Below the pieces are notes generated by a model that was given only the letters and a program-made list of their open reading frames with translations, was not told the DNA's origin and made no database searches. A DNA stretch of 64,000 bases from Endozoicomonas sp. NE40 (lineage in GTDB: Bacteria; Pseudomonadota; Gammaproteobacteria; Pseudomonadales; Endozoicomonadaceae). Location of the stretch: the NCBI RefSeq assembly GCF_040549045.1, contig NZ_JBEWTB010000002.1, positions 2,494,001 through 2,558,000 of the forward strand, given 5' to 3'. The translations under genes and the position numbers were made by a program. Shown here in pieces: positions 7,851 through 16,651 of this stretch; position 1 is the stretch's first letter; every line of letters starts with the position of its first letter.

Positions 7851-8957
7851 ATGAAACGTCGTAACCTGCTTGCCTCCGTTGGGCTGGCATTGTCTGCAAC
7901 ATTCCTCGCCGGTTGTGGATCGTCCGAGCAAGCTGAAACTTCCGCTGCAGCAGAGCCTGAAGCTCAATCCTTTGAATGGAAACTGGTCACGTCCTGGCCG
8001 AAAAACTTCCCCGGACTGGGCATGGGGCCGGAACGTTTTGCCAGTATGGTTGATGAAATGAGTGCTGGTCGTCTTAAGGTTAAGGTATACGGCGCTGGTG
8101 AACTGGTTCCGGCACTGGAAGTGTTTGATGCAGTGTCCAATGGTACCGCTGACATGGGACATGCAGGAGCCTACTACTGGAAGGGAAAAGAGCCTGCCGC
8201 TCAGTTTTTTGCCGCCGTACCTTTTGGTTTAAACGCTCAGGAAATCAGCAGCTGGATTCACTATGGCGGTGGACAGGCCCTGTGGGATGAAGTGTACAAG
8301 CCTTTTAACATCAAGCCTCTGGCGGGTGGTAACACCGGCGTACAGATGGCGGGCTGGTTTAATAAGGAAATTAACTCTCTTGATGATATCAGGGGGTTGA
8401 AAATGCGCATTCCCGGCATGGGCGGAGAAGTGCTGAAGCGTCTGGGAGGCGTCCCGGTAACACTGCCGGGCGGTGAACTCTTTACGGCTCTTCAGACCGG
8501 AGCCATTGATGCGACCGAATGGGTTGGCCCCTACAACGATATGGCCTTTGGTTTCTATAAAGTCGCTTCCTATTACTACTATCCGGGCTGGCATGAGCCT
8601 GGCACCATGCTGGAATTTACCATTAACCTGAATGCCTGGAACGCTTTGCCAGCTGACCTTCAGGCCATCGTAACGGCTGCCGCCAGAGCGGTTAACCAGG
8701 ACATGATCGACGAGTACACTGCCAGAAATAATGCGGCACTGAACCAGCTGGTGTTTGAGCATGGCGTGAAGCTGCGTCGTTTGCCGGATGACGTATTAAA
8801 AGAGCTGAAGAAAACCGCTGATGAGGTGACGGCTGAAGTGGCTGCCACCAGTGATGTTGCCAAACGGGTTTACGATTCCTTCAATGCCTTCCGCGAACAG
8901 TCCATCCAGTATCACAAAATATCTGAAGAAGCTTATTACGACGCTCGTTCTTTATAG
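7851..8957 (+). CDS. TRAP transporter substrate-binding protein (DctP family)
   Basis: A 368-residue extracytoplasmic binding protein. The N-terminus MKRRNLLASVGLA with lipobox FLAGC (Cys22) suggests a lipoprotein; the paired Arg followed by hydrophobics could also be read by Tat. The mature part begins FEWKLVTSWP. It has the conserved TRAP arginine region LRGLKMRIPG-type (LKMRIPGMGG) and the ATEWVGPYND and GWHEPGTMLEF segments, which are closest to the alpha-keto-acid-binding TakP branch. The membrane subunits (DctQ/DctM) are not adjacent, so it is an orphan here. Ligand assignment is inference. Confidence 0.85.
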   Translation: MKRRNLLASVGLALSATFLAGCGSSEQAETSAAAEPEAQSFEWKLVTSWPKNFPGLGMGPERFASMVDEMSAGRLKVKVYGAGELVPALEVFDAVSNGTADMGHAGAYYWKGKEPAAQFFAAVPFGLNAQEISSWIHYGGGQALWDEVYKPFNIKPLAGGNTGVQMAGWFNKEINSLDDIRGLKMRIPGMGGEVLKRLGGVPVTLPGGELFTALQTGAIDATEWVGPYNDMAFGFYKVASYYYYPGWHEPGTMLEFTINLNAWNALPADLQAIVTAAARAVNQDMIDEYTARNNAALNQLVFEHGVKLRRLPDDVLKELKKTADEVTAEVAATSDVAKRVYDSFNAFREQSIQYHKISEEAYYDARSL

Positions 8958-8966
8958 AAGCTAAAT

Positions 8967-8990
8967 GAGCAGGGATTAACTTCCCTGCTC
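8967..8990. terminator. Hairpin shared by convergent TRAP-binding protein and murI genes
   Basis: A perfect 9-bp stem GAGCAGGGA / TCCCTGCTC with a 6-base loop, overlapping the last codons of murI. T-runs are short on both sides, so termination strength is uncertain. Confidence 0.5.
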
Positions 8991-9815
8991 CAGCTCATGC
9001 ACCTCTTGAAATCCCATTGACTCCAGCGCGGGCATCAGGGCATGAATGCCGTCAGGGCTACCGGTATAGATAAACCGGTCAGAGGTCGGTGTTCTGGAAT
9101 CAGGGACAGTATCCAGTAGAAATTCAACCCGTCTGGCAATAGCTTCGCCGGAATTAATCCAGTGAATGGGAGCCGGACAGGCGGCCTGAAGCTGTTGCTC
9201 CAGCAAAGGAAAGTGGGTGCAGCCTAATACAATGCAGTCGGGCTGTTTGCCATTGGCAAAAAAAGGTTCAACGACGGTTTTGTACTCCTCATGGCTGACA
9301 GGCTGTTCACGCAGATGGCGTTCTGCCATTTCAACCAGTTCACTGGAACCCACAGAAATGACATCGCAGTCTCTGGCAAAATCACGAATTAACTGATGAG
9401 TATATTCTCTGGCAATGGTTCCCGGTGTGGCCAGCAATCCAATACTGCGTTTTTTTGACCACTCTCCTGCCGGTTTGATGGCTGGAACAACACCCACCAC
9501 CGGAATTTGCAGCGTCTGTCGGGCTCGGGGTAGAGAGATGGTACTGGCTGTATTGCAGGCAATAATGGCAAGGGATGGCTGATATTGCTCAGCCAGCTGG
9601 CTCAGGCAATACAGGGTTCGGTCAATGACTTCAGCCTCTGGCTTTGGGCCATAAGGGAATGCTTCATTGTCCGCGCAGTAAATGACCTCGATCCCCGGAA
9701 GTCTGCGTTTGACTTCCTGATAAATACTCAGCCCCCCAACGCCGGAGTCGAAGATTACAATGGGGTTCTCTTGCTGAATAGATCGATGAATAGGTCGTTG
9801 CGTGAGCCGTTGCAT
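8976..9815 (-). CDS. murI: Glutamate racemase
   Basis: This enzyme interconverts L- and D-glutamate for peptidoglycan. From the ATG at 9815 the protein has 279 residues, the normal size. It has IVIFDSGVGGLS (about 19-30), the first catalytic Cys87 in ACNTAS and the second Cys199 in GCTHFPLL. An open frame extends upstream to 10058, but that would add 81 unconserved residues overlapping the cdd start, so the internal start is preferred. It is divergent from cdd. Confidence 0.93.
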   Translation of the reverse strand: MQRLTQRPIHRSIQQENPIVIFDSGVGGLSIYQEVKRRLPGIEVIYCADNEAFPYGPKPEAEVIDRTLYCLSQLAEQYQPSLAIIACNTASTISLPRARQTLQIPVVGVVPAIKPAGEWSKKRSIGLLATPGTIAREYTHQLIRDFARDCDVISVGSSELVEMAERHLREQPVSHEEYKTVVEPFFANGKQPDCIVLGCTHFPLLEQQLQAACPAPIHWINSGEAIARRVEFLLDTVPDSRTPTSDRFIYTGSPDGIHALMPALESMGFQEVHELEQGS

Positions 9816-9989
9816 AGACAAAGGTGCTGTCGTTCCACAAAAGCAAACAGGGTAGACGCTGGCAACCGGTTTGCAAATAAGTTCATACTGCAACAGCCTT
9901 CCGGAGATTGCAGTTTTGCCTGAAAACTGGACAGAGCGCTGCAATACAGTATTGTAAAGCTCCGTCACTTTCTTACTGGTCATTATGTC

Positions 9990-10901
9990 ATGCAGATTAA
10001 AAATGACTTCAATAGTCTTTTGGACGAATTTCCTGTTGAACCTGCATCGATCCTGCAAAATTTGTCCACGCAGTCCGGGCGACTGGATAAAAAGCAGGTT
10101 GACTCATTACTGTCTTGTCTGAATATGACAATAGGGGAGCTGATGAAAGCTCTGTTGCCTCTCGCAGCTTCCCTGAGTGTTACTCCGATTTCCGGTTTTC
10201 AGGTAGGAACCGTCGCAGAAGGAGGCAGTGGCAATCTGTATTTCGGTGCGAACCTTGAGTTTTTGCAGCACCCTCTGAAAATTACAGTCCATGCTGAGCA
10301 GTGTGTTGTCACCAATGCCTGGCACCAGGGGGAAACCCGGTTGCAACGCCTGATGGTGAATGAGGCTCCCTGCGGGCATTGTCGTCAGTTTTTAAAAGAG
10401 CTGAACCGGGTTGATGAGATGCAGATCATTATTGATCGCAGCCCCGGTGGGGAAATCGTGAATTGCAGGATCGCCGATTTGCTGCCAGGTGCTTTTGGCC
10501 CTGATGACCTGGGTGTCAAAGAGTACCTGATGAGCGATGTTTGTTATCCATTGACGCTGGAAGAGATGTCGCTGGCAGAAAACAGCGAGCTGGCTCAGGC
10601 GGCACTGGAGGCGGCTCAGCGAAGCCATGCGCCCATTTCAAACAGCCGGGCGGGCGTAGCTCTGCAACTGTCCAGTGGTCGGGTGGTCACCGGACGCTAT
10701 GGAGAGAACGCCGCTTTTAATCCGGGCATTTCAGCTATGGAAGCGGTGGTTGTTAACTGGCGGATGGCACTGCTTGCGCAGCCAGAAGATCGTGTGGTTG
10801 CCGCTGTGATGGTTGAACAGCAGGGAGCCAGTTCACAGCGCTATCTGGCAGAGGCTTTTCTGGCTGACTATGGTGTTAACCTTGAGTATTTCAGGGTCTA
10901 A
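9990..10901 (+). CDS. cdd: Cytidine deaminase
   Basis: This enzyme deaminates (deoxy)cytidine to (deoxy)uridine in pyrimidine salvage. The 303 residues match the long, dimeric enterobacterial form: an N-terminal helical part, a catalytic core and a C-terminal broken-core domain. Zinc and proton-shuttle residues are present: His101 and Glu103 in HAEQ, and Cys128 and Cys131 in PCGHCRQF. FGANLEF matches the substrate loop. It is followed after 57 bases by a small unknown gene. Confidence 0.94.
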   Translation: MQIKNDFNSLLDEFPVEPASILQNLSTQSGRLDKKQVDSLLSCLNMTIGELMKALLPLAASLSVTPISGFQVGTVAEGGSGNLYFGANLEFLQHPLKITVHAEQCVVTNAWHQGETRLQRLMVNEAPCGHCRQFLKELNRVDEMQIIIDRSPGGEIVNCRIADLLPGAFGPDDLGVKEYLMSDVCYPLTLEEMSLAENSELAQAALEAAQRSHAPISNSRAGVALQLSSGRVVTGRYGENAAFNPGISAMEAVVVNWRMALLAQPEDRVVAAVMVEQQGASSQRYLAEAFLADYGVNLEYFRV

Positions 10902-10958
10902 ACTAAACAGGAAGCCAAGTTAGTAAATGTTGAATATTTCGGGCAGGGACGCTCAGCG

Positions 10959-11195
10959 ATGAAAATAGATCCTTCCACCACATCCACGAATCTTGATTAC
11001 GGTCACAACTCCGACGATGGTTCGGGTGAAAACCAGCAAAATAAAAAGCAGGATGACAAGCCGTATAATCCTGTTTTGCCCCATGATCATGCTGATGTCA
11101 CCCGCTCGAAAAAACTGGCTGCACGCAAGGCTCGTAAAAAGAAAAGAAAAATCGCCGAGCGCAGAGCCCGGCGAAAAAAGAGTGAAGATAATTAG
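10959..11195 (+). CDS. Small bipartite hypothetical protein (78 aa)
   Basis: The N-terminal half is polar and acidic (DYGHNSDDGSGENQ). The C-terminal half is very basic, with an uninterrupted run of Lys/Arg/Ala (KKLAARKARKKKRK, then ERRARRKK). It has no signal peptide or membrane segment. The basic helix could bind nucleic acid, but that is only composition-based. A cagggacg stretch precedes the ATG. It converges on the secreted charged protein at 11209, with 13 bases between stops. A competing frame at 10993 covers the same DNA with poorer features. Confidence 0.5.
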   Translation: MKIDPSTTSTNLDYGHNSDDGSGENQQNKKQDDKPYNPVLPHDHADVTRSKKLAARKARKKKRKIAERRARRKKSEDN

Positions 11196-11208
11196 CTTTC
11201 AGTTCCCA

Positions 11209-12900
11209 TTAAAAATACTCTAAAAAAGAACTCATTTGTTCAGGGCCTTCTGGCTGACTTTGCTGTTGATCCGTGCTTCCTCCTTCCTCAGAACTGATTG
11301 AATCTGGGGAATCTTCTGCGCACTCACTTCCTCTGTATTCTTCAGCTTCCCACTGTGCTTGAGGGTTAATGCGATTTTTATTTTTTCCTTTATGATGATT
11401 TTTACCATCTTTATTTGAGCGGTCATCTTTTGTTTTTCTTTTACGTTCTTTACCATCTTTTTGGTCATGTGTTCTTTTTTGCTTTTTTTCAATTCTGCTT
11501 TTTTTGCTGTTAGTTAAAATGGCATCTTCATCGTTTGTGCCAAAGACTTGTTCTTGGTCACTTTGGTCACTTTGGTCACTGTCGTCACAGGATGTTGCAC
11601 TCTCACTATCACTATTACTATCAGTTAGTGAGGATCTTCTTTCAGATGGAGGAGTCCCGGGAGCCATTTCATCTGGAACCGACTGTATGTATTGCCGGGC
11701 AACCGGATAATGAGGGTCATTCTGAATCATAGGGATAGTTAGGCGGGGCTTTCGTCCGCCCACTGCAGAGTAAGGAAGTTCAAATCTTTTAGATGGGTTG
11801 GATGGGAAGTATGTCGCAACTCCAGAATTTTTAGCTACTTTTGTTATTCTTTTTTTCCTGGTTTTGTTAGGCGCAACACCTTCTTCTGGTTCTTTTTTCT
11901 CATATTTGACAGGTCTGCGGGGAGGCTCATTACCCCCCGCTGAACCATAACTGGAACCTTTAGGTTCGGCAGTCACTGAAGGTGGGCTTTGCTTTGTGTC
12001 TGAGGAGGCTGCAGAAGACTCCCTGCTGTCAGAGCCTTCATTTTTTGAAGAACTGTTGCCGTCCACAGGCTCTTCCTTAGAACTGATTTCACCTATAACA
12101 GAAATTTTGACAGGTTCTCCTTTGCGCGTTAAAAGCAAATACTCATCAGATAAGAACCAGCTTTCGTCAAAGCCAAACTGTTGCCAGCCAAATGAAAAAT
12201 CTGGTGGTGAAGGAAAAGGTGCGGCATCCGCTGCCTGATAAACATATAGCTTTTCCTTTTTATTCCATGATAAATGTGAACCGTCATCACAGATTACAGT
12301 GGAGTAGAAAAAGTAACCTGCATTCTCATAGCAGGACCAGGCACTGGTCATATCCTTTAATGATGTACGGTGAAGCATTGTAAAACCGGTCAAAACTCCC
12401 TCAGGGTAATCATCTCTGTCTACACGGGAAGGCACTTTGATTCGGTATGCTGTTTTGGTTGTTGCAGAGAGAATAAAGTTAGAGCTGACCTCATCAAACA
12501 AAACCTTAAGTTTATTATTAGCGACAGGCTCCGCTATTTTAAGCAGCCGACTTTGATAGTCGGAAGCATTCTGTTGACCTGATTCGGGCGGTACCGTGCC
12601 GTATTCCCCAGAGAGTTTGAAAGACAAAGACTGCTTTCCATTGGTATAACGAAAAAGCTGAGCAGAAATACCGTTAAGAGGCAGCGCTACCTGTTGGGTT
12701 TGCTGTAGTTCTGGCATTACCCGGGAGGTTGTGATGTCGGCTATGCTGTCAGCTAAAACAGTGTCCTTTCTAATGAAGCCAACTTCGGGAGTAGAAAATT
12801 CCAGCCCACCTGATGGCATTACTGAACCAAAGCCTGAGTCAAAAGCCAATGCAGGAAAAGTTGCAAAAAGAGAGACAATCGGAAGAGTCCGATACTTCAT
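11209..12900 (-). CDS. Secreted low-complexity charged protein (563 aa)
   Basis: The start at 12900 has a good GCGAGGAA ribosome site 7 bases before the ATG; an in-frame ATG at 12918 lies before that site. A signal peptide (MKYRTLPIVSLFATFPALA) leads into about 230 ordinary residues with beta-strand character. The rest is low-complexity: a Ser/Glu/Pro segment, SDQ triplets, a block of about 45 residues dominated by Lys/Asp/Arg (KKSRIEKKQKR, KERKRK) and an acidic Gln/Ser tail ending SSFLEYF. The Lys/Arg clusters look like nuclear localisation signals. No family recognised; it is probably lineage-specific. Confidence 0.75.
   Translation of the reverse strand: MKYRTLPIVSLFATFPALAFDSGFGSVMPSGGLEFSTPEVGFIRKDTVLADSIADITTSRVMPELQQTQQVALPLNGISAQLFRYTNGKQSLSFKLSGEYGTVPPESGQQNASDYQSRLLKIAEPVANNKLKVLFDEVSSNFILSATTKTAYRIKVPSRVDRDDYPEGVLTGFTMLHRTSLKDMTSAWSCYENAGYFFYSTVICDDGSHLSWNKKEKLYVYQAADAAPFPSPPDFSFGWQQFGFDESWFLSDEYLLLTRKGEPVKISVIGEISSKEEPVDGNSSSKNEGSDSRESSAASSDTKQSPPSVTAEPKGSSYGSAGGNEPPRRPVKYEKKEPEEGVAPNKTRKKRITKVAKNSGVATYFPSNPSKRFELPYSAVGGRKPRLTIPMIQNDPHYPVARQYIQSVPDEMAPGTPPSERRSSLTDSNSDSESATSCDDSDQSDQSDQEQVFGTNDEDAILTNSKKSRIEKKQKRTHDQKDGKERKRKTKDDRSNKDGKNHHKGKNKNRINPQAQWEAEEYRGSECAEDSPDSISSEEGGSTDQQQSQPEGPEQMSSFLEYF
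11554..11580. repeat. Three tandem copies of a 9-bp unit
   Basis: TTGGTCACT is repeated three times inside the secreted protein gene. On the coding strand it encodes the SDQ triplets. Copy-number changes would keep the frame. Confidence 0.8.
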
Positions 12901-13112
12901 TATGTGTTCCTCGCTCAACCATTATATTTATAGACCGTATCTGTTTAGCAGTGACTGAGGGAGTTGCAAGTTCTTGAGCAATTAAACAGGCTATGCTCTG
13001 ATGACCACAAAATAAAAAACTGACCAGAATGGCGATCGTAAAGGCAGCGATAAAGAACGACTATAAAGCGCAGCTAAAAGAGTAACGATAAGAGTAATGA
13101 TAAAGAGCAGCT

Positions 13113-14366
13113 ATGACTAAAAAACACTACGATGTACTGGTAGTTGGTGGGGGAATGGTAGGCGCGGCACTGGCTGCGGCGCTGGGGTTGCATGGCATTA
13201 CTGTAGCCGTTTTCGACCAGAAAATGCCGGAACCGTTTGCGGCAGAGGCTTTGCCTGATATTCGTGTGTCTGCATTGAGCCAGGCTTCAGAAGCCTTACT
13301 ACGAAAGGTGGGGGCCTGGTCGCTCATGCAATCCATGCGCATGTGTCCGTATCGGAAAATGGCTGTCTGGGAAAAGCTTGAGCATCCTTTCAGTCAGCGC
13401 TTCAATCAAACCCTGTTTGACGCCGCAGATGCTCACTTTGAGCAGCTGGGTTTTATCGTCGAAAACCGGGTCACTCAGCTGGGTTTGCTGGAAGCCCTAA
13501 AAGACAATGACAGTGTAGACCTGCATTGCCCGGTGACGATTGAACACATAAACCTCTCCGGTCAACAACCCGAACTTACTTTGCAGGATGGACGTGTCTT
13601 CTCCGGTGAACTGCTGGTCGGAGCGGATGGCGCTCAATCCAGAGTTCGTGAACAGGCAGGTATTCGTCTTGAAACGTCTGAATATGCCCAGCAGTGCTTT
13701 GTTGCCACCGTTGAAATTGCCGGCGGGCAGCAGGACATCACCTGGCAGGCATTCACCCCGACGGGTCCCGAGGCGTTTTTGCCCCTGCCTGATATCAATG
13801 GCAGAAGCTATGCTTCTGTCGTCTGGTATCACCAGCCGGAACCGATTCGGCGGTTAATGTCGCTGGCGAACCAGCAACGCACTGATGAGCTTATTAATGA
13901 AATAGAGACAACCTTTCCCACTGAGTTGCCAGAAATAAAAGCGTTGCACGAGTGCAGCTATTTTCCTTTAGCCAGAAGGCATGCAATAAATTACTACACA
14001 CAGGGTGTGGTTCTGGTAGGAGATGCTGCACACACCATAAACCCTCTGGCAGGTCAGGGTGTGAATCTTGGTTTTCAGGACGTTGCCTGGCTGGGTCAAC
14101 ACCTGTTTGATGCAAAAAAACAGCAGCGTAACCTGGGCTCTGCCGATGTTCTGGCGGGTTATGAAAAGGCCAGACGTAAAGACAATCTGTTAATGATGAC
14201 GACAATGGATGCTTTCTATCATACGTTCAGCAATAACAGTCTGCCTTTGAAGCTTGCTCGCAATGCGATGTTAGCCATTGCCGGGAAAAACAGGCCAGCA
14301 GTTACGCAGGTGATGAAGTATGCGATGGGTGTTTCCGGTAAAAAGCCGGAATGGTTATTACAATAA
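13113..14366 (+). CDS. ubiF: UbiF-like FAD-dependent ubiquinone hydroxylase
   Basis: A class A flavoprotein monooxygenase of the UbiH/UbiF/UbiI/VisC family, 417 residues. It has the FAD-binding GGGMVGAALA at about 11-20, the DG motif GADGAQSRVR, and the GDAAHTINPLAGQGVNLGF signature. The segment PDIRVSALSQAS with MRMCPYRKMAVWE resembles E. coli UbiF most closely. UbiF hydroxylates C6 of the demethoxy-ubiquinone precursor. UbiI/UbiH specificity cannot be excluded from sequence alone. It is followed by a small membrane protein after 90 bases. Confidence 0.82.
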   Translation: MTKKHYDVLVVGGGMVGAALAAALGLHGITVAVFDQKMPEPFAAEALPDIRVSALSQASEALLRKVGAWSLMQSMRMCPYRKMAVWEKLEHPFSQRFNQTLFDAADAHFEQLGFIVENRVTQLGLLEALKDNDSVDLHCPVTIEHINLSGQQPELTLQDGRVFSGELLVGADGAQSRVREQAGIRLETSEYAQQCFVATVEIAGGQQDITWQAFTPTGPEAFLPLPDINGRSYASVVWYHQPEPIRRLMSLANQQRTDELINEIETTFPTELPEIKALHECSYFPLARRHAINYYTQGVVLVGDAAHTINPLAGQGVNLGFQDVAWLGQHLFDAKKQQRNLGSADVLAGYEKARRKDNLLMMTTMDAFYHTFSNNSLPLKLARNAMLAIAGKNRPAVTQVMKYAMGVSGKKPEWLLQ

Positions 14367-14456
14367 AACACAGTGTTTGCGTTAATCCCTGATGCCTCTG
14401 GAATCTCAGGGGCGTTACGATTCTCTGGCTAAATATTTCAGGTAGGGAGTCAGGTT

Positions 14457-14684
14457 ATGCGGATGGTGCTATCAGCCTTTTTAAAACTGGCTGCAATTGC
14501 TTCTTTAGGTTATTGGTGGATGTGGCTGTTTCTGGGAACTGCCTACCATTACCTGATCCGGCATGACTCTCTATGGTCTTCCGTGCAGTCCGGTGCGGGC
14601 ATGATGCTGGTCGTTTTTGTGATTGGCATGCTGAGCGTCCAGCTCTCGGAAGTGCTGGTTCCCATGGAAGAATACAGTGACTGA
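14457..14684 (+). CDS. Small two-helix membrane protein (75 aa)
   Basis: Two hydrophobic segments (about 5-30 and 47-66) are separated by a polar turn HYLIRHDSLWSS; it ends in an acidic tail EEYSD. A good ribosome site (ggtagggag) precedes the ATG and a strong terminator follows within 7 bases. This supports a real gene, possibly cotranscribed with the ubiF-like gene. Function unknown. Confidence 0.65.
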   Translation: MRMVLSAFLKLAAIASLGYWWMWLFLGTAYHYLIRHDSLWSSVQSGAGMMLVVFVIGMLSVQLSEVLVPMEEYSD

Positions 14685-14690
14685 TTCTAA

Positions 14691-14710
14691 AGGGCAGCTG
14701 AAGCTGCCCT
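14691..14710 (+). terminator. Rho-independent terminator
   Basis: AGGGCAGCT / AGCTGCCCT stem followed by TTTTGCGTTTT. It lies between the small membrane protein and the convergent CDF gene; the minus-strand side also carries a T-run, so it is probably bidirectional. Confidence 0.85.
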
Positions 14711-14718
14711 TTTGCGTT

Positions 14719-15645
14719 TTATTGCTTTGTCTCATTCCACGGATCAACGTGTATCAGCACCTCAAGAATCTGAGGCCCCTCTTCAAGCAATAACTTTTCA
14801 ACCGCTAACGCAATATCATGCCCCTGATTGACGGTCAGAGTGCCATCAACGTGCAGGTGCATATCCACAAACAACCCACCATGGTGCCGGGTTCTTAACC
14901 GGTGAATGCCCTTAACGCCTTCAACGGTGACTGCAAGCTCATGGAGCCGCTCGATAATGTCTTCTGAAGCCCCGGTATCCACCAGGGAGCCCAGTGCAGG
15001 GGAGCAGATTTTAAAGGCTGAAAACAGGATGAACAGCGCAATAATGAGCGCACCCGCCAGATCGATCCAGGCAAACTGGGGCAGAAACATTGATACCAGT
15101 ACCGCAATGGCTGCGGGCATTGAGCTTAACGCATCACTTCGATGATGCCAGGCGTTGGCGATCAGGGCTGACGAATTAACCTGTTTACCTTTGTGCAGAG
15201 TCCAGTGGAACAGACCTTCTTTGGTAACGATGGAGATCAGTGCGGCAACGAGAGCAACAGGTTCTGCGCTGGAAATATTTCCTTTATCCCAGGAAGAAAA
15301 AGCATCCCAGGCTATGCCAATGCCTGTACCAACCATCAGAACCCCGATAAACAGGGTAACAAGGGTTTCAAAGCGTTGATGTCCGTAAGGGTGCCGACTG
15401 TCGGCAGGTTTTGACCAGATTTTTACGCCTGCAAGCACCGCAAAGTCACTGATAAGGTCGGAAAGGCTGTGCAAACCGTCAGCCACAACAGCCCGGCTGT
15501 TGCCCAGTGTTCCTGCCAGAATTTTCAGAACAGAAAGGGCCAGATTAACGATTAAGCCAATCCAGGTGGTAACAGTAACAGTGTGTGCTGCCAGCTCTGT
15601 GTTATGAACGAACGGCGATGGTTGTGTATCAGTCATTGGATCCAT
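14719..15645 (-). CDS. Cation diffusion facilitator (FieF-like metal exporter)
   Basis: A six-helix inner-membrane metal/proton antiporter, 308 residues. Metal-site motifs are present: DGLHSLSD in TM2 and HHRSDALSS in TM5. SRHPYGHQRFE occupies the TM2-TM3 loop. A cytoplasmic C-terminal domain (about 220-305) has HHGGLFVDMHLHVDG. The family exports Zn, Fe, Cd or Mn; a His/Asp TM5 site is compatible with Zn or Fe, but the metal cannot be fixed here. Two closely spaced ATGs (15645, 15636) are possible starts. Confidence 0.88.
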   Translation of the reverse strand: MDPMTDTQPSPFVHNTELAAHTVTVTTWIGLIVNLALSVLKILAGTLGNSRAVVADGLHSLSDLISDFAVLAGVKIWSKPADSRHPYGHQRFETLVTLFIGVLMVGTGIGIAWDAFSSWDKGNISSAEPVALVAALISIVTKEGLFHWTLHKGKQVNSSALIANAWHHRSDALSSMPAAIAVLVSMFLPQFAWIDLAGALIIALFILFSAFKICSPALGSLVDTGASEDIIERLHELAVTVEGVKGIHRLRTRHHGGLFVDMHLHVDGTLTVNQGHDIALAVEKLLLEEGPQILEVLIHVDPWNETKQ

Positions 15646-15855
15646 GGTTTATGGGCGTTTTTATGAGTTTTCTGGCTGCAACCTTAAGGTGACCGGACCG
15701 ATTTGAAAATACTGGATTACCCTGTTTCATCCCTGTTGCTGATAAACCCCCATTGACCCCATGCAGATAGACCGATAAGGTTCACAGCCTCCAAATTGTG
15801 TACTCTCGTACATATCCTATAAACGACAGCGGTTTCAAACGAGGAGTCTCTCTTT

Positions 15856-16500
15856 ATGAGTACCCGGGAATACCCACTGCCGAGAATGATCGTATTTTCA
15901 CTGTTCTTCTCCGGCATGGCCATCGCAGCAGTTCTGGCTGCAAAAATCATCAACATTGCTGGCTTTGCCGTACCTGCCGGGGTACTGGCTTACGCAATTA
16001 CTTTTGCCTGCACCGACATCATTGGTGAAGTGTATGGCGAAAAAGTAGCGCGTAAAATGGTATTGGCGGGTTTTGTTGCCATGATTTCGGTGACCTTGCT
16101 GATTCAGCTGGCTATCGTCTGGCCAGCCGCCTATTTCTGGCAGGGACAGGAAGTGTTCGAACAGGTATTAGGCAGCAGCCCACGTATTATCATTGCCAGT
16201 ATGGCGGCTTATATTTCCAGCCAGTATCTGGATATCACCATTTTCAGCCGTTTGAAAAAGGCGACCAATGGTAAGCACCTGTGGCTGCGTAACAACGCTT
16301 CTACGTTCTCTTCTCAACTGATTGATTCAGCCGTTTTTGTAACGGTTGCCTTTTATGGTGTGTTTCCGATCGGTGAAATGATTATTGGACAGTGGATTGT
16401 TAAAATGCTGATTGCGGCGATTGATACACCTGTTGTGTATATGGGGGTGTCGATGCTGAAGAAACAACTGGTTTCAGAGGCGCAGACAGCTTACGCTTGA
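15856..16500 (+). CDS. yhhQ: Queuosine precursor transporter YhhQ
   Basis: An integral membrane protein of the VUT/DUF165 family, 214 residues with about six hydrophobic segments. It has the family's conserved early motif CTDIIGEVYGEKVARK, and later FSSQLIDSAVF. In E. coli YhhQ imports preQ0/preQ1 for queuosine tRNA modification. A GAGGAG ribosome site lies 9 bases before the ATG. I looked for a preQ1 riboswitch in the 210-base leader and could not identify one. Confidence 0.88.
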   Translation: MSTREYPLPRMIVFSLFFSGMAIAAVLAAKIINIAGFAVPAGVLAYAITFACTDIIGEVYGEKVARKMVLAGFVAMISVTLLIQLAIVWPAAYFWQGQEVFEQVLGSSPRIIIASMAAYISSQYLDITIFSRLKKATNGKHLWLRNNASTFSSQLIDSAVFVTVAFYGVFPIGEMIIGQWIVKMLIAAIDTPVVYMGVSMLKKQLVSEAQTAYA

Positions 16501-16518
16501 TCAATACTCTTGATCTGC

Positions 16519-16553
16519 ACTTAAGCCGTCTATATAAATCAGACGGCTTAAGT
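16519..16553 (+). terminator. Terminator hairpin after yhhQ
   Basis: A perfect 13-bp stem ACTTAAGCCGTCT / AGACGGCTTAAGT with a 9-base AT-rich loop, followed by cgtattattt. It begins 19 bases after the yhhQ stop. Confidence 0.75.
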
Positions 16554-16651
16554 CGTATTATTTCCTTTCCTGCTTCTTATCTCTTTCCATCTCTGAAGAT
16601 ACAATCAAACACTTTCCGGTCATCTGTCTGAATTTGTGAGTGTCTTACCCA

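Noticed and set aside
15646..15855. Possible preQ1 riboswitch before yhhQ
   Set aside because: C-rich stretches are present, but I could not build the preQ1 class I or II pseudoknot with its conserved bases.
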